Assembly (NCBI RefSeq): GCF_000730385.1
Contig: NZ_CP008849.1
Location: 2,790,001 to 2,854,000, forward strand
Direction: 5' to 3'
DNA length: 64,000 nucleotides
Source of the DNA: Alteromonas australica
Lineage (GTDB): Bacteria > Pseudomonadota > Gammaproteobacteria > Enterobacterales > Alteromonadaceae
The translations under genes were made by a program, and so were the position numbers. Positions 36,444 to 47,412 of this stretch are shown piece by piece (position 1 is the first letter of the stretch; the number at the start of each line of letters is the position of its first letter). The notes beneath the pieces are model-generated. The model did not search any database, was not told the origin of the DNA, and saw only the letters and a program-made list of their open reading frames with translations.

Positions 36444-38336
36444 TTATAGCGACGGGGAGATGGTGACATCCGCGTCGGCACGAAGCCCTTCTACAAATTG
36501 CTGGTAAACACGCTGACCATGCATAGCAGAGAGGCGTTGCTTCAATGTACTCGCCACACTCTCTTCTAACGCAGGTGCAGGATTAACATGAGTAAGTTCC
36601 ACAATGGCTACGTCGCCACTTACCAGTGACACATAATCGTATTGACTACCTTCACCCAATGCCAATGTGAACACTTTATCCACAATAGCGCGATTTACTG
36701 TGCTGCCGGAACGAGCAATACCTTCTGCCGCTTCCCAGTTCAGTGATTTTTCAGCTAACGCGTCATCAATAGACTCGCCTTTTTGTAGCTGATTAACTCG
36801 CTCTCTCGCCCACGCTTGAGCAGCTTCTTGTGCTTTTTGGTCTTGAAGCGAAGCTACGATGCCTTCACGTACTTCCTCAAGCGATTGAGTACGTTGAGGT
36901 TCATGTTCAACCACTCTAACCACTACCACAGTTTCATCGTCAATTTCGATGATGTCACTATTTACACCCTCTTCAATAAGCTCTGAAGAAAATGCCGCTT
37001 CCAGTACTGCTGGGTGGTCTAAAGCTGTAGGCGCCATATTGCGGCTAAACAGCGCCGTTTCTTGCACTGTTGCATCAACGGCATTGGCCACATCTTCAAG
37101 CGTATCTGGTACTTCAAATGCAATTTCAGCCATTAGATTTTGATCTTCAAAATAGGCTTCCGTTGCTTTATCAAGTAATAACGACTCGCGAATATCGCTT
37201 TTTACATCTTCAAATGCTGTGGTGGTTGAAGGCTTTATGTCGGTTAGCTTTATAATATGAAAACCGAATTCGCTTTCTACCACGTCTGATACCTCACCGA
37301 CGTTCTCAATAGCAAACGCAGCTTCATCAAACGCCGGATCCATAGCATCTTGCGTGATATAGTCTAAGTCACCACCGGCTTCTGCCGAAAAGGTGTCCTC
37401 AGAAGAGGTTTCAGCTAAGGTAGCAAAATCAGCCCCCGCTTTAATCTCAGCAAGTAATGCTTCAGCTTTTGCCCGGGCCGCTTCAGTGTCGTCGCCAAAT
37501 TCAATAAGAATGTGCGAAACACGACGCTCTTCTTCCGTTTGGTAACCCGCTAAATTATTCTCGTAATAGCTGCGAACTTCATCATCATCTACAGATACGC
37601 GAGATTTCAGATCGTCAATAGATAACATCACATAAGCTAATTTAACCTGCTCTTCAGTATCGAAAGCGGCAATATTTGCGTTGTAGTACGCATTAATATC
37701 ATCTTCGGTAACCTCAACACCCTCAGAGAATGAGGCTGAATCAATAACAAGATAGTTAGCGTCACGAGTTTGGCCTTGCAGCGTATTGGCTAACTCAACT
37801 TCACCTTCCAACGCAAATGCAGAGTTAGTCAAAGCAGCAGCCAATTGATTTTGTGTCATTTGCGTACGCAAGTAATCACGGAAATCCGCTACTTGAAAGC
37901 CATTTTGACGCAAAATGGTTTGGAATCGTTGATTGTCGAATTGACCACCAAATTGGAATTCCGGCATTTGTGTGATGGTTTCTTTAATTTGCTCATCACT
38001 GACTCTAAGCCCTAATGCTACCGCTTCTTGCTGAATAAGCTTTTCGGCAATTAAACGGTCAAGAACATTGCGCTTAAAGTCACTTAGGTACTGCTCACTT
38101 GAAAATAACTGGGCAATACTTTCACCAAATTGAGACTCCATTTGCGCGCGTTGATTTTGGTACGCTCGCTCTAATTCTTGTGCGGAAATCTCTTCGCCAT
38201 TCACCGTTGCGACTGCGGTAGAACCTGATGAAGTCAGGTAGCTGCCTACGCCAGCAAAGACGAAACTTAATACGATGAGCGCAATAATGGCCATCGCCCA
38301 AGGGCCTTGAGAACCTTCTCTGATTCTTTCTAGCAT
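36444..38336 (-). CDS. ppiD: Periplasmic folding chaperone PpiD
   Basis: Membrane-anchored SurA-like chaperone of 630 residues at the SecYEG exit. One N-terminal helix (AMAIIALIVLSFVFAGVGSYL, about 14-34) is followed by a SurA_N-like domain (LDRLIAEKLIQQEAVALGLRVS). Next come a parvulin domain (RRVSHILIEFGDD, GGDLDYITQDAMDPAFDEAAF, FGFHIIKLTDI) and a C-terminal domain. It stands downstream of hupB as in E. coli, but each has its own signals. Confidence 0.95.
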   Translation of the reverse strand: MLERIREGSQGPWAMAIIALIVLSFVFAGVGSYLTSSGSTAVATVNGEEISAQELERAYQNQRAQMESQFGESIAQLFSSEQYLSDFKRNVLDRLIAEKLIQQEAVALGLRVSDEQIKETITQMPEFQFGGQFDNQRFQTILRQNGFQVADFRDYLRTQMTQNQLAAALTNSAFALEGEVELANTLQGQTRDANYLVIDSASFSEGVEVTEDDINAYYNANIAAFDTEEQVKLAYVMLSIDDLKSRVSVDDDEVRSYYENNLAGYQTEEERRVSHILIEFGDDTEAARAKAEALLAEIKAGADFATLAETSSEDTFSAEAGGDLDYITQDAMDPAFDEAAFAIENVGEVSDVVESEFGFHIIKLTDIKPSTTTAFEDVKSDIRESLLLDKATEAYFEDQNLMAEIAFEVPDTLEDVANAVDATVQETALFSRNMAPTALDHPAVLEAAFSSELIEEGVNSDIIEIDDETVVVVRVVEHEPQRTQSLEEVREGIVASLQDQKAQEAAQAWARERVNQLQKGESIDDALAEKSLNWEAAEGIARSGSTVNRAIVDKVFTLALGEGSQYDYVSLVSGDVAIVELTHVNPAPALEESVASTLKQRLSAMHGQRVYQQFVEGLRADADVTISPSL

Positions 38337-38556
38337 GATTGTTCTTCAACTCCGTTGCTTACTACACTTACCAAGTACACAACCCTAAACGAATTACGCA
38401 ATTACCTTGGCAAAATAAGCGCTGATTATAACCTAATACGTGGGAAGATAAATGGCCTAACATGAACTAATAACAATTAGATGGGAACAAGACGCATGCT
38501 TGTTGAAAGGACACTTAGCTTGCCTATGTAGTAGGCAGTGATATGACACTACAAAT

Positions 38557-38587
38557 AAAAAAGGCGATGGACTAGCCATCGCCTTTT
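38557..38587 (-). terminator. Rho-independent terminator of hupB
   Basis: On the minus strand GGCGATGG pairs with CCATCGCC around a five-base loop, followed by a T run. Confidence 0.87.
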
Positions 38588-38602
38588 CAATAATATTTTT
38601 GC

Positions 38603-38875
38603 TTAGTTACAAGCGTCTTTCAGTGCTTTACCAGCTTTGAAAGAAGGAACTTTCGCTGCTGAAATCTGAATAGTCTCACCAGTTTGTGGGTTACGGCCAC
38701 TGCGAGCTGAACGTTCGCGAACTGAGAAAGTACCAAAACCTACTAGTGCTACCTGATCGCCTTCTTTTAGCGCTGCAGTAACTGAGTCAGTGAATGCATC
38801 AAGAGCGCGGCCAGCGGCTGCTTTAGAAATGTCTGCACCAGCAGCGATTTGGTCGATTAGTTGAGACTTGTTCAC
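38603..38875 (-). CDS. hupB: DNA-binding protein HU-beta
   Basis: Nucleoid protein of 90 residues. It opens [31 protein letters not shown], and has [21 protein letters not shown], the DNA-binding arm with the intercalating Pro. It starts with GTG behind AAGGGG. It lies between lon and ppiD as in E. coli. Confidence 0.97.
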   Translation of the reverse strand: MNKSQLIDQIAAGADISKAAAGRALDAFTDSVTAALKEGDQVALVGFGTFSVRERSARSGRNPQTGETIQISAAKVPSFKAGKALKDACN

Positions 38876-38932
38876 AATTATGATCCCCTTCGATTGTTAT
38901 TATACTGTTTGTCCAAAACGATTTGATTGAAC

Positions 38933-38961
38933 GTTATAGCAAGCTTGATCTTTAAGTTCAA
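38933..38961 (-). promoter_or_regulatory. Promoter of hupB
   Basis: On the minus strand TTGAAC (38961-38956), a 17-base spacer and TATAAC (38938-38933) form a sigma-70 promoter. The -35 lies inside a dyad with arms GCTTGA/TCAAGC (38943-38963) that may be an operator. A second TATAAT at 38904-38899 is closer to the gene but lacks a -35. Confidence 0.65.
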
Positions 38962-39133
38962 GCAATCTGTCACAAATAGTTAACTTTTGTTGAATCGCTG
39001 CAATCCCTTTTGTGGCAAGGCTTCAAGCGAATACAAACTAAAGGTAACACAACTTCTGCGACTTGAAAGCCCTAATTTGAAAAAAAATGGCGATTTACAA
39101 AGGTTATGCACATTTTTTAAACAAATATTAAAG

Positions 39134-39173
39134 AAAAATGGCTACACCCCTTTAAAATAAAGCGTTGCAGCCG
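39134..39173 (-). terminator. Possible terminator of lon
   Basis: On the minus strand GGCT ... AGCC encloses CTTTA-TTT-TAAAG with an internal loop, followed by ATTTTTCTTT. The stem is imperfect, so the call is weak. The remainder of the lon-hupB gap (about 300 bases) contains the hupB promoter and nothing else that I recognise. Confidence 0.4.
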
Positions 39174-39180
39174 GTTTTTT

Positions 39181-41535
39181 TTATGACTTAGTGACAACTT
39201 CAAATTTGTCTACTGGTTCTTGAAGTGCGATATCTAACACTTCATCTATCCACTTAACAGGATGAATACTTAAGTCTTTTTTCACATTTTCTGGAATTTC
39301 TTCCAAATCACGTTCATTGTCTTTCGGTATCACCACCGTTTTGATGCCACCACGATGTGCTGCCAGCAGTTTTTCTTTCAACCCACCAATGGCTAAAACC
39401 TCTCCACGCAGCGTTATTTCACCTGTCATGGCCACTTCGCATTTCACCGGGTTACCGGTCAATGTTGAAACGAGGGCGGTACACATAGCAATACCTGCAC
39501 TAGGGCCATCTTTCGGTGTTGCCCCTTCTGGTACGTGCACATGGATATCACGTTTCTCGTAAAAATCGTCGTTAATGCGAAGTTTTTCAGCACGGCTTCG
39601 CACGACTGTCATGGCCGCCTGAATAGACTCTTGCATGACATCCCCCAGTGATCCCGTAGAAGTCATCTTGCCTTTACCGGGTACCGCGGTGGTTTCTATT
39701 GTTAGTAAGTCACCACCTACCTGAGTCCAAGCTAGGCCAGTAACTTGTCCAATTTGGTTATCTTTGTCAGCCTTACCATAATCAAAACGTTGTACGCCTA
39801 AGTAATCTTTTAAGTTGTCTTGGTTAACCACCACTTTGTCTTTACTTTTCGTCAGCAGGATATCCTTCACTGCTTTACGACAAACCTTAGACACTTCACG
39901 TTCTAAGCTTCGTACGCCCGCTTCACGGGTGTAGTAGCGTATCATACCAATTACAGCAGAATCGGTGATTTCCAACTCTTTTGCTTTTAAGCCATTACGC
40001 TCCATTTGCTTACCAATTAAATGATTCTTGGCAATATTGAGTTTTTCGTCCTCTGTGTAACCCGACAATCGAATCACTTCCATTCTATCTAGCAATGGCC
40101 CAGGGATATTCATGCTGTTAGACGTGGCAACAAACATGACATCAGACAAGTCATAGTCAACTTCAAGATAATGATCGCTGAAGCTGTTGTTTTGCTCAGG
40201 GTCAAGGACTTCCAATAGCGCTGACGCAGGATCACCACGCATATCTGAAGACATTTTGTCGATTTCATCTAACAAAAACAGTGGATTTTTTACGCCAACT
40301 TTTGCCATTTTCTGAATGAGCTTGCCAGGCAAAGAACCAATATATGTTCTTCTGTGTCCACGGATTTCCGCTTCATCACGTACGCCACCTAACGCCATAC
40401 GAACGTATTTACGCCCGGTCGCTTTAGCCACTGACTGGCCAAGAGACGTCTTACCTACCCCTGGCGGCCCCACTAAACAAAGGATAGGACCTTTTAATTT
40501 TTTGACACGCTGCTGGACGGCAAGGTATTCAAGTATGCGCTCTTTAACTTTTTCGAGTCCGTAATGGTCTTCATTAAGCACGACTTCCGCCCGTGACAAA
40601 TCTTTCTTCACTGGCGAACGCTTATTCCACGGCACATTGGTAAGCCACTCTATGTAGCTACGAAGCACCGTGGCTTCCGCCGACATAGGCGACATCATTT
40701 TAAGCTTTTGCAGTTCAGATTTCGCTTTATCTTCTGCCTCTTTCGGCATTTTAGCGTCAGCAATTTTCTTCGAGAGGGCTTCAAATTCGTCAGGCGCGTC
40801 ATCCAGTTCGCCTAATTCTTTTTGAATGGCTTTCATTTGCTCATTCAAATAGTATTCGCGCTGACTTTTTTCCATCTGCTTTTTAACGCGAGTACGAATT
40901 TTCTTCTCGACTTGCAATAAATCTATCTCGCCTTCCATCAAGGCCATAAGATATTCTAGGCGCTCATTCACCCCTTTCATCTCTAGTACTTTCTGTTTTT
41001 CAGTCAGTTTTAGAGGCATGTGAGCCGCCATTGTATCGGCAAGGCGTGCAGCATCATCGATACCGTTTAGCGAGGTCAGTACCTCTGGTGGTATCTTTTT
41101 ATTAAGTTTCACATAGCCTTCGAATTGAGATACGGCTGAACGAATGAGGACTTCCTGTTCGCTTTCATCGATGGCTTCGTCTTCAATTTTAGACACGGTG
41201 GCCACGAAATAAGGTTCGGACTGTTCATAACTTTCTACCTGACCACGAACACTGCCTTCTACAAGTACCTTTACCGTGCCGTCAGGTAGTTTTAGCAACT
41301 GAAGAATGGTCGCTATGGTACCTACGTTGTAAATATCTTCTGATTCAGGTTCATCTACACTCGCGTCTTTTTGCGCAGCAAGAAAGATTTGCTTGTCATT
41401 GTCCATTGCCGCTTCTAAACAGCGGATTGATTTCTCACGCCCAACAAATAAGGGTATGACCATATGTGGATAAACGACCACGTCCCGCAAGGCAAGTACA
41501 GGAATTTCAATGCGATTCTCACGCTCAACTGTCAT
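39181..41535 (-). CDS. lon: ATP-dependent protease Lon
   Basis: AAA+ serine protease of 784 residues, the same length as in E. coli. The N-terminal substrate domain ([20 protein letters not shown]) is followed by Walker [10 protein letters not shown] (about 356-364), LLDEIDKM, and the protease domain with KDGPSAG (catalytic Ser near 679) and [13 protein letters not shown] (catalytic Lys near 722). It stands downstream of clpX but behind its own terminator gap and heat-shock promoter. Confidence 0.98.
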   Translation of the reverse strand: MTVERENRIEIPVLALRDVVVYPHMVIPLFVGREKSIRCLEAAMDNDKQIFLAAQKDASVDEPESEDIYNVGTIATILQLLKLPDGTVKVLVEGSVRGQVESYEQSEPYFVATVSKIEDEAIDESEQEVLIRSAVSQFEGYVKLNKKIPPEVLTSLNGIDDAARLADTMAAHMPLKLTEKQKVLEMKGVNERLEYLMALMEGEIDLLQVEKKIRTRVKKQMEKSQREYYLNEQMKAIQKELGELDDAPDEFEALSKKIADAKMPKEAEDKAKSELQKLKMMSPMSAEATVLRSYIEWLTNVPWNKRSPVKKDLSRAEVVLNEDHYGLEKVKERILEYLAVQQRVKKLKGPILCLVGPPGVGKTSLGQSVAKATGRKYVRMALGGVRDEAEIRGHRRTYIGSLPGKLIQKMAKVGVKNPLFLLDEIDKMSSDMRGDPASALLEVLDPEQNNSFSDHYLEVDYDLSDVMFVATSNSMNIPGPLLDRMEVIRLSGYTEDEKLNIAKNHLIGKQMERNGLKAKELEITDSAVIGMIRYYTREAGVRSLEREVSKVCRKAVKDILLTKSKDKVVVNQDNLKDYLGVQRFDYGKADKDNQIGQVTGLAWTQVGGDLLTIETTAVPGKGKMTSTGSLGDVMQESIQAAMTVVRSRAEKLRINDDFYEKRDIHVHVPEGATPKDGPSAGIAMCTALVSTLTGNPVKCEVAMTGEITLRGEVLAIGGLKEKLLAAHRGGIKTVVIPKDNERDLEEIPENVKKDLSIHPVKWIDEVLDIALQEPVDKFEVVTKS

Positions 41536-41566
41536 ACGTGTTCTCTATTAGTTTGCAATGTCGATT

Positions 41567-41594
41567 TATATGGGGATGCAAAGTCAAAGTTCAA
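41567..41594 (-). promoter_or_regulatory. Sigma-32 heat-shock promoter of lon
   Basis: On the minus strand TTGAA (41594-41590), a 14-base spacer and CCCCATATA (41575-41567) match the sigma-32 consensus. The -10 CCCCATATA is identical to that of E. coli lon. It lies about 32 bases before the lon start. The gap up to clpX (41595-41882) contains only a GAAA-tetraloop hairpin (41806-41821) of unknown meaning. Confidence 0.82.
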
Positions 41595-41882
41595 TTAAAA
41601 CTTATTAAAGTGCATGTAATCCCACCCTTTTACTTAACCATTATCGATTTTAGACCGCATGGCAACACTTAGTTAGTAAATCTGGCAGAAAGGATAGCTA
41701 AATTAAGACTGATAGCTTAAATATCCACCAAATGAGGTTGCTAGGGTTAATTTGATTTTGCCACCTCTTACTTTTTTAAAAGACGAAAAGGGAAGCGTGA
41801 GTGGCCTTGGCTTTCGCCAAGATTCGATTTTTTTGAATGTTGAATGGGTGTGAGGAAAACAAAGATAAGAGGGGCTAACAAC

Positions 41883-41906
41883 AAAAAGGCCCTTAACGGG
41901 CCTTTT
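41883..41906 (-). terminator. Rho-independent terminator of clpX
   Basis: On the minus strand AAAAGGCCC pairs with GGGCCTTTTT around GTTAA, followed by TTTTTGTTG. It ends the clpP-clpX transcript before lon. Confidence 0.87.
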
Positions 41907-41916
41907 CTAAAATGGC

Positions 41917-43191
41917 TTACTCAGAAGCCGCTTTCTTTTCGTTACTGTCATAAATAAGAATGGGCTTAGACTCGCCGCGTATTACGGTTTCATCAATAAC
42001 CACCTTACTGACATCGTCCATTGAAGGCAGCTCGTACATAGTGTCGAGTAGAACGGCTTCAACAATAGAGCGAAGGCCTCGTGCACCGGTTTTACGCTGC
42101 ATGGCTTTTTTCGCAATAGCATGTAGTGCGTCGTCGCGAAACTCTAGCTCTACCTCTTCCATATCGAAAAGGGCTGCGTATTGCTTTGTAATCGCATTTT
42201 TAGGTTCACGAAGAATCTGAATTAACGCATCTTCGTTCAACTCTTCAAGACTGGTTACTACCGGTAAACGCCCAATAAACTCGGGAATCAAGCCGTATTT
42301 AACCAAGTCTTCAGGTTCAACCTGTTTAAACAACTGACTAATTTCTTGCTTATTGTCGGTAGACTTCACTGATGCGCCAAAGCCAATGCCTGCGCCAGTT
42401 TGTGCTCGTTGCTCGATAACTTTATCAAGCCCTGCAAATGCACCACCGCAAATAAATAAGATTTTAGAGGTATCTACCTGAAGGAATTCCTGTTGAGGAT
42501 GCTTGCGTCCACCTTGTGGAGGCACAGAGGCAACCGTTCCTTCAATAAGCTTAAGCAATGCTTGCTGTACACCTTCACCAGACACATCACGGGTAATAGA
42601 TGGGTTGTCTGACTTACGAGAAATTTTGTCAATTTCATCAATGTATACAATACCGCGTTGCGCTTTTTCCACTTCATAGTCACATTTTTGCAGTAACTTT
42701 TGAATAATGTTTTCTACGTCTTCACCCACGTAACCGGCTTCAGTTAGCGTGGTGGCGTCTGCCATAGTGAAAGGAACGTCTAATAGCCGTGCTAGGGTTT
42801 CTGCCAGTAATGTTTTACCACTGCCTGTAGGGCCAATAAGCAAGATATTACTTTTGCCTAATTCAACCCCATCGTGCACGTCACCGTTACGTAAACGCTT
42901 ATAGTGGTTATACACTGCTACCGACAATACCTTTTTGGCATGTTCTTGGCCAATAACGTAATCATCAAGGTGTGAATGAATTTCACTTGGTTTCGGTAAA
43001 GCATCCTGCTTTTGCTTTGGCGCGATTTCCTTGATTTCTTCGCGAATGATATCGTTACATAACTCTACACACTCGTCGCATATAAATACCGACGGGCCTG
43101 CAATTAATTTTCTTACTTCGTGTTGGCTTTTGCCACAAAACGAGCAGTACAGTAACTTGTTGTCACCATCACCGCTTTGTTTATCACTCAT
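41917..43191 (-). CDS. clpX: ClpX, ATPase subunit of Clp protease
   Basis: AAA+ unfoldase of 424 residues (same as E. coli). The N-terminal zinc domain has Cys16/Cys19 (YCSFCGK) and FICDEC. Walker A is GPTGSGKT, the pore loop GYVGED, and Walker [11 protein letters not shown]. The ClpP-contact loop IGFGA is present. I chose the ATG giving MSDKQSG; the longer frame adds 12 unsupported residues. It follows clpP by 74 bases. Confidence 0.98.
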   Translation of the reverse strand: MSDKQSGDGDNKLLYCSFCGKSQHEVRKLIAGPSVFICDECVELCNDIIREEIKEIAPKQKQDALPKPSEIHSHLDDYVIGQEHAKKVLSVAVYNHYKRLRNGDVHDGVELGKSNILLIGPTGSGKTLLAETLARLLDVPFTMADATTLTEAGYVGEDVENIIQKLLQKCDYEVEKAQRGIVYIDEIDKISRKSDNPSITRDVSGEGVQQALLKLIEGTVASVPPQGGRKHPQQEFLQVDTSKILFICGGAFAGLDKVIEQRAQTGAGIGFGASVKSTDNKQEISQLFKQVEPEDLVKYGLIPEFIGRLPVVTSLEELNEDALIQILREPKNAITKQYAALFDMEEVELEFRDDALHAIAKKAMQRKTGARGLRSIVEAVLLDTMYELPSMDDVSKVVIDETVIRGESKPILIYDSNEKKAASE

Positions 43192-43265
43192 TACTTTTGC
43201 CTCTGCCTTGCCTGAACCTAAAACCAAAGTGTGCTATGCACATGTTCAGGACTACTATAACTATA

Positions 43266-43895
43266 CTACTTAGTTGCGGCTGCGTCAGATCGATTTGTTA
43301 AAACCTGATCGATAAGGCCATACTCTTTAGCCTCAGTCGCACTTAGGAAGTTATCCCTATCAGTATCACGTGCTACTGTGTCGTAGTCTTGCCCTGTATG
43401 CTGAGCCATCAAGCGATTTAACTTCTCTTTAATAGACAAGATTTCTTTCGCATGAATTTCAAAATCTGATGCCTGGCCTTGGAACCCACCTAATGGCTGG
43501 TGAATCATTACGCGAGAATTAGGCAGACAGAAACGCTTGCCCTTCGCGCCTGCTGAAAGGAGGAATGCTCCCATGCTTGCAGCTTGCCCCATACACACGG
43601 TACTCACATCAGGCTTGATGAAGTTCATGGTGTCATAAATGGCCATTCCCGCGGTGACTGAACCACCAGGAGAGTTAATATAAAGGAAAATATCTTTCTC
43701 TGGATTTTCCGCTTCTAGGAATAACATTTGAGCCACAATCAGGTTTGCCATGTGGTCTTCAACTTGCCCTACTAAGAAAATAACGTTTTCTTTTAGCAGG
43801 CGAGAATAAATATCGTAAGAACGTTCCCCTTTGGAAGTTTGCTCTACTACCATAGGGACAAGTGCATTCATTGGATCGAACGGGGTATTAGTCAT
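43266..43895 (-). CDS. clpP: ClpP, proteolytic subunit of Clp protease
   Basis: Tetradecameric serine protease of 209 residues. Catalytic Ser107 (GQAASMGAF) and His132 (MIHQPLGG) are visible, as is the Asp in the DTDRDNFL region. The short N-terminal propeptide before [10 protein letters not shown] is typical. It stands between tig and clpX as in E. coli. Confidence 0.98.
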   Translation of the reverse strand: MTNTPFDPMNALVPMVVEQTSKGERSYDIYSRLLKENVIFLVGQVEDHMANLIVAQMLFLEAENPEKDIFLYINSPGGSVTAGMAIYDTMNFIKPDVSTVCMGQAASMGAFLLSAGAKGKRFCLPNSRVMIHQPLGGFQGQASDFEIHAKEILSIKEKLNRLMAQHTGQDYDTVARDTDRDNFLSATEAKEYGLIDQVLTNRSDAAATK

Positions 43896-43924
43896 AGCTA
43901 CCTTGATTATCTAGCGTTAAAAAC

Positions 43925-43952
43925 AAAAATGCTCGGAAGGCTCCGAGCATTT
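43925..43952 (-). terminator. Rho-independent terminator of tig
   Basis: On the minus strand AAATGCTCGGA pairs with TCCGAGCATTT around a four-base loop and runs into TTTTTGTTTTT. It may be partial, letting some transcription continue into clpP. Confidence 0.85.
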
Positions 43953-43993
43953 AAGCAGTTGCTGATGGGTTAAGTCAATCAGACAGTAAAAAA

Positions 43994-45298
43994 TTACGCC
44001 TGTTTGTTCATAACCTCGTCAAAAGCTTTTGTTACTTCGGTAACATTTGCTTGCTCAAGAACCCACTCAATAGCTTGCTCTTCAAGTGCAACGTTTTGCA
44101 TTTGCTGCATAAGCTCTTGGTTGTTGTTGTAGTATTCTACCACTTCTTGTGGGTCTTCGTACGCTGAAGCAGCAGTTTCGATCATCTCGTTAACTTTCGC
44201 TTCATCAGCTTTAAGCTCGTTTTGCTTGATCACTTCACCAAGGATAAGGCCGATTGAAACACGACGCTTAGCATTGTCAGTGAAGAGTTCAGCTGGAAGC
44301 TCAGGAAGGTTTTGACCACCGCCTTGTTGGCTGAAACGCTGCTTCGCTTGTTCACGCAGAGCGTTAACTTCTTGGTCGATAAGCGCTTGAGGAATATCAA
44401 ATTCGTTTGCTTCAACAAGTTTAGCGATAACGTCTTCTTTAACCTGCGCTTTTAACGTTTGGTTAAGTTCACGTTCCATGTTCTTACGAACTTCAGCTTT
44501 AAGCGCGTCTACACCGCCTTCTTCAACACCGAAAAGCTTGGCAAATTCTTCGTCTACTTTAGGTAGAGATTGGCCTTCCACTTTTTTCACGGTTGCTTGG
44601 AATACCGCTTCTTTACCTTTTAGGTTTTCAGCGTGATAATCTTCAGGGAAAGTCACTTCGATAGTCACTTCTTCACCCGCTTTCGCGCCAACCAACGGCT
44701 TTTCGAAACCAGGAATCATGCGGCCTTGACCCAGTTCTAGTGCGAAATCTTCAGCTTTACCACCTTCGAATTCTTCACCGTCAACCGTGCCTACGAAATC
44801 GATGATAACTTTGTCATCTTTTTTCGCTTTACGCTTAACTTCTTTCCAGCTAGCGTGCTGCTTTTGCAGGGTTTCCATCATGTTATCTAGATCTTCGTCA
44901 GTAATGTCTACTACTGGCTTTTCAATCTCGATATCGCTTACACCTTTCACTTCTACTTCAGGGTAAACTTCAAATGAGGCGACAAATTCAAGATCTTGTC
45001 CGTCTTCATCTTTCGTTAATTCAAACTTTGGCATGCCAGCAGGTTGAATTTTTTCCTGAACGATAGCTTGGTAGAAGTTTTGCTGCATTACGTCGCCAGC
45101 AACTTCTTGGCGAACCGCTTGGCCGAAACGTTTTTTAATTACGCTTACTGGAACTTTTCCTGGACGGAAGCCATTGATGCGTTGTGTTTTCGCCAACTGT
45201 TGTAGGCGTGACTTAACCGCTGAATCAACAGCGTCAGCTGGAACGCTGATAGTAAGACGGCGTTCTAAACCCTGGGTCGTCTCGACAGAAACTTGCAT
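43994..45298 (-). CDS. tig: Trigger factor
   Basis: Ribosome-associated chaperone and prolyl isomerase of 434 residues. The ribosome-binding signature GFRPGKVP is in the N-domain (about 43-50), the FKBP-type PPIase domain contains [17 protein letters not shown], and the C-domain is helical. It begins the tig-clpP-clpX cluster. Upstream, a GAGGT Shine-Dalgarno and a small CGCCT/AGGCG hairpin precede the start. The 322 bases up to the tRNA genes hold its promoter region (TATACT near 45434) and no other gene. Confidence 0.97.
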   Translation of the reverse strand: MQVSVETTQGLERRLTISVPADAVDSAVKSRLQQLAKTQRINGFRPGKVPVSVIKKRFGQAVRQEVAGDVMQQNFYQAIVQEKIQPAGMPKFELTKDEDGQDLEFVASFEVYPEVEVKGVSDIEIEKPVVDITDEDLDNMMETLQKQHASWKEVKRKAKKDDKVIIDFVGTVDGEEFEGGKAEDFALELGQGRMIPGFEKPLVGAKAGEEVTIEVTFPEDYHAENLKGKEAVFQATVKKVEGQSLPKVDEEFAKLFGVEEGGVDALKAEVRKNMERELNQTLKAQVKEDVIAKLVEANEFDIPQALIDQEVNALREQAKQRFSQQGGGQNLPELPAELFTDNAKRRVSIGLILGEVIKQNELKADEAKVNEMIETAASAYEDPQEVVEYYNNNQELMQQMQNVALEEQAIEWVLEQANVTEVTKAFDEVMNKQA

Positions 45299-45620
45299 TA
45301 TGTTACCTCAACTATACGCCTCTATAGGCGCTTGGTTCACAATCCCCTCTCCCGCTATGCCATCAATTTTGTGGCGGATCACATCGGGGTAGAGGTCGTT
45401 TTTGGCGTTTGTATTCCCAAAATTCAGCGCAGTATATCACTGCACTTCACTAACCTGAGACAAACGCACCGGTTAAAAAAAGACGCGGTAGTATACAGCC
45501 GCACTAAACAAGAGTCGAGAGGGAAACACAAGTTTGTAACACCCAATTGACCGAATAACAGACGATCGGTGCAAAATTCGTTGAAAACAAGGAGAAAAAA
45601 GGAAATTGACGAAAGAAGAA

Positions 45621-45697
45621 TGGTCGGTGAGACAGGATTTGAACCTGCGACCCCTTGTACCCAAAACAAGTGCGCTACCAAGCTGCGCCACTCACCG
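45621..45697 (-). tRNA. tRNA-Pro (TGG), copy 2
   Basis: 77-base cloverleaf with encoded CCA. The acceptor is CGGTGAG/CTCACCG and the anticodon loop TTTGGGT reads TGG. The D- and T-loops are standard. It is last in the five-tRNA operon and identical to the first copy. Confidence 0.95.
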
Positions 45698-45744
45698 ACG
45701 AGGATCTTTTAAAAAGAACTGCTTTTAAATTAAAGCATAAAATA

Positions 45745-45829
45745 TGGTGCGGAAGGAGAGACTTGAACTCTCACGCCGTGAAGCACTGGAACCTAAATCC
45801 AGCGTGTCTACCAATTCCACCACTTCCGC
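45745..45829 (-). tRNA. tRNA-Leu (TAG)
   Basis: 85-base type II tRNA with a long variable arm (GTGCTTCACGGCGT). The acceptor is GCGGAAG/CTTCCGC, the anticodon loop TTTAGGT reads TAG, and CCA is encoded. Confidence 0.95.
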
Positions 45830-45836
45830 AAAAAAG

Positions 45837-45913
45837 TGGGGTGGACGATGGGACTTGAACCCACGACAACCGGAATCACAATCCGGGGCTCTACCAACTG
45901 AGCTACGCCCACC
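45837..45913 (-). tRNA. tRNA-His (GTG)
   Basis: 77-base tRNA with the extra 5' G (-1) pairing C73, the tRNA-His identity element. The anticodon loop TTGTGAT reads GTG and CCA is encoded. Only 7 bases separate it from tRNA-Leu. Confidence 0.95.
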
Positions 45914-46001
45914 ATAGAGGTGCTTGCAATAAACAGTATGTGAATTGTAGACATACTATTTTGAAAATTCTACCACGCTGTCAGGACCTACCTGACCCGC
46001 A

Positions 46002-46078
<77 letters not shown>

Positions 46079-46102
46079 TCGGCGAATCTTCGCTTGCAAA
46101 AG

Positions 46103-46179
46103 TGGTCGGTGAGACAGGATTTGAACCTGCGACCCCTTGTACCCAAAACAAGTGCGCTACCAAGCTGCGCCACTCACCG
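46103..46179 (-). tRNA. tRNA-Pro (TGG), copy 1
   Basis: First gene of the operon, identical over its whole length to the copy at 45621-45697. The anticodon is TGG and CCA is encoded. Confidence 0.95.
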
Positions 46180-46232
46180 ACTATTGTAGCGGCGTTTGAA
46201 GCGTTTTGCCTCTGTGCCGTTACGGGGTGCGA

Positions 46233-46261
46233 ATATTACTGACTTGCCCCCACCTCGTCAA
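46233..46261 (-). promoter_or_regulatory. Promoter of the tRNA operon
   Basis: On the minus strand TTGACG (46261-46256), a 17-base spacer and TAATAT (46238-46233) are followed by a GC-rich discriminator (CGCACCCCG), as at stable-RNA promoters under stringent control. The rest of 46262-46551 is AT-rich and carries the folD leader. Confidence 0.78.
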
Positions 46262-46469
46262 ACACTTTTTTAAATAAAAATTCCAACCGCTCACAAAGCA
46301 GGCATTATCGTGTTTTTTTAATCAATTTGATGGCTATTTATACATTATAAGGTGAATTAAGGCCTTTACCCCGCCCTTGTATGGGTAGAACTCTGTTGCA
46401 TGTTTATTTGCGCAAAACGAAAAATAAAAAGAAAAAGCGAAAAAGTCTTTGAAGGAAGGTAACTATTTT

Positions 46470-46526
46470 ATGCTTGCTACTGGTCTAAATAAGCCTATAT
46501 GTGAAACAATAATGACCACTTGTTGA
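46470..46526 (+). CDS. Possible 18-residue leader ORF upstream of folD
   Basis: ATG with AAGGAAGG 10 bases upstream opens an 18-codon frame ([18 protein letters not shown]) ending 25 bases before folD. A good Shine-Dalgarno is the only support. It may be chance in an AT-rich leader. Confidence 0.2.
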   Translation: MLATGLNKPICETIMTTC

Positions 46527-46551
46527 TCACTATAGAAAGTATATCCCTTTT

Positions 46552-47406
46552 ATGACCGCTCACCTAATTGATGGCAAGCTAATTGCCAAACAAGTTCGCC
46601 AACATGTTTCTTCATATGTAGACTCTTTAATTGAGGCTAAAAAAAGACAACCTGGCCTTGCCGTTGTTTTAGTAGGAAGTGATGCAGCTTCTCAAGTTTA
46701 TGTGTCTAACAAACGAAAGGCGTGTGAAGAAGTGGGGTTTGTTTCTCGCTCTTTTGATTTGCCTGCAGACACGTCAGAAGAAAAGTTACTTTCTATCGTT
46801 GATGATTTAAATGCTGACAATGAAATAGACGGTATATTGGTACAACTGCCCTTACCAGCGGGTTTAAACGCTGAAAAAGTCTTAGAGCGCATTCACCCGC
46901 ATAAAGATGTAGACGGATTCCACCCTTACAATATTGGCCGACTCGCGCAAAGAATTCCCGCACTACGCCCCTGTACCCCAAAGGGGATCATGACAATGAT
47001 AGAGGCGACGAAGAGACCGGTAAAAGGTTTAGACGCCGTTATCATAGGTGCCTCAAATATTGTGGGCCGTCCTATGAGTTTAGAGCTACTACTGGCGGGT
47101 TGCACCGTGACTACCTGCCATAAATTCACGCAAGACTTAAAAGCGCATGTCAATCGTGCCGACCTTCTTGTGGTGGCGGTAGGAAAGCCTAACTTCATTC
47201 CTGGAGAGTGGATTAAGCCTGGCGCAATTGTTATTGATGTAGGTATCAACCGTATGGGCGATGGCTCGTTAGTGGGTGACGTTGAGTTTGAGAAAGCCAA
47301 GGAACGAGCGGGATGGATTACACCAGTGCCTGGGGGCGTAGGCCCAATGACAGTGGCAAGTCTCATTGAAAACACGCTAGAAGCGTACGTAAAGTTCCAT
47401 TCTTAA
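46552..47406 (+). CDS. folD: Bifunctional methylene-THF dehydrogenase / methenyl-THF cyclohydrolase
   Basis: One-carbon metabolism enzyme of 284 residues. [14 protein letters not shown] contains the catalytic Lys (usually YxxxK). [23 protein letters not shown], the NADP motif [10 protein letters not shown] and [11 protein letters not shown] are conserved. It is followed after 6 bases by a DUF1415 gene, so the two probably share a transcript. Confidence 0.97.
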   Translation: MTAHLIDGKLIAKQVRQHVSSYVDSLIEAKKRQPGLAVVLVGSDAASQVYVSNKRKACEEVGFVSRSFDLPADTSEEKLLSIVDDLNADNEIDGILVQLPLPAGLNAEKVLERIHPHKDVDGFHPYNIGRLAQRIPALRPCTPKGIMTMIEATKRPVKGLDAVIIGASNIVGRPMSLELLLAGCTVTTCHKFTQDLKAHVNRADLLVVAVGKPNFIPGEWIKPGAIVIDVGINRMGDGSLVGDVEFEKAKERAGWITPVPGGVGPMTVASLIENTLEAYVKFHS

Positions 47407-47412
47407 TATTTC

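Noticed and set aside
41806..41821. CTTGGC-GAAA-GCCAAG hairpin in the clpX-lon gap
   Set aside because: A neat GNRA-type hairpin, but isolated between the clpX terminator and the lon promoter with no promoter or other structure to support an RNA gene.
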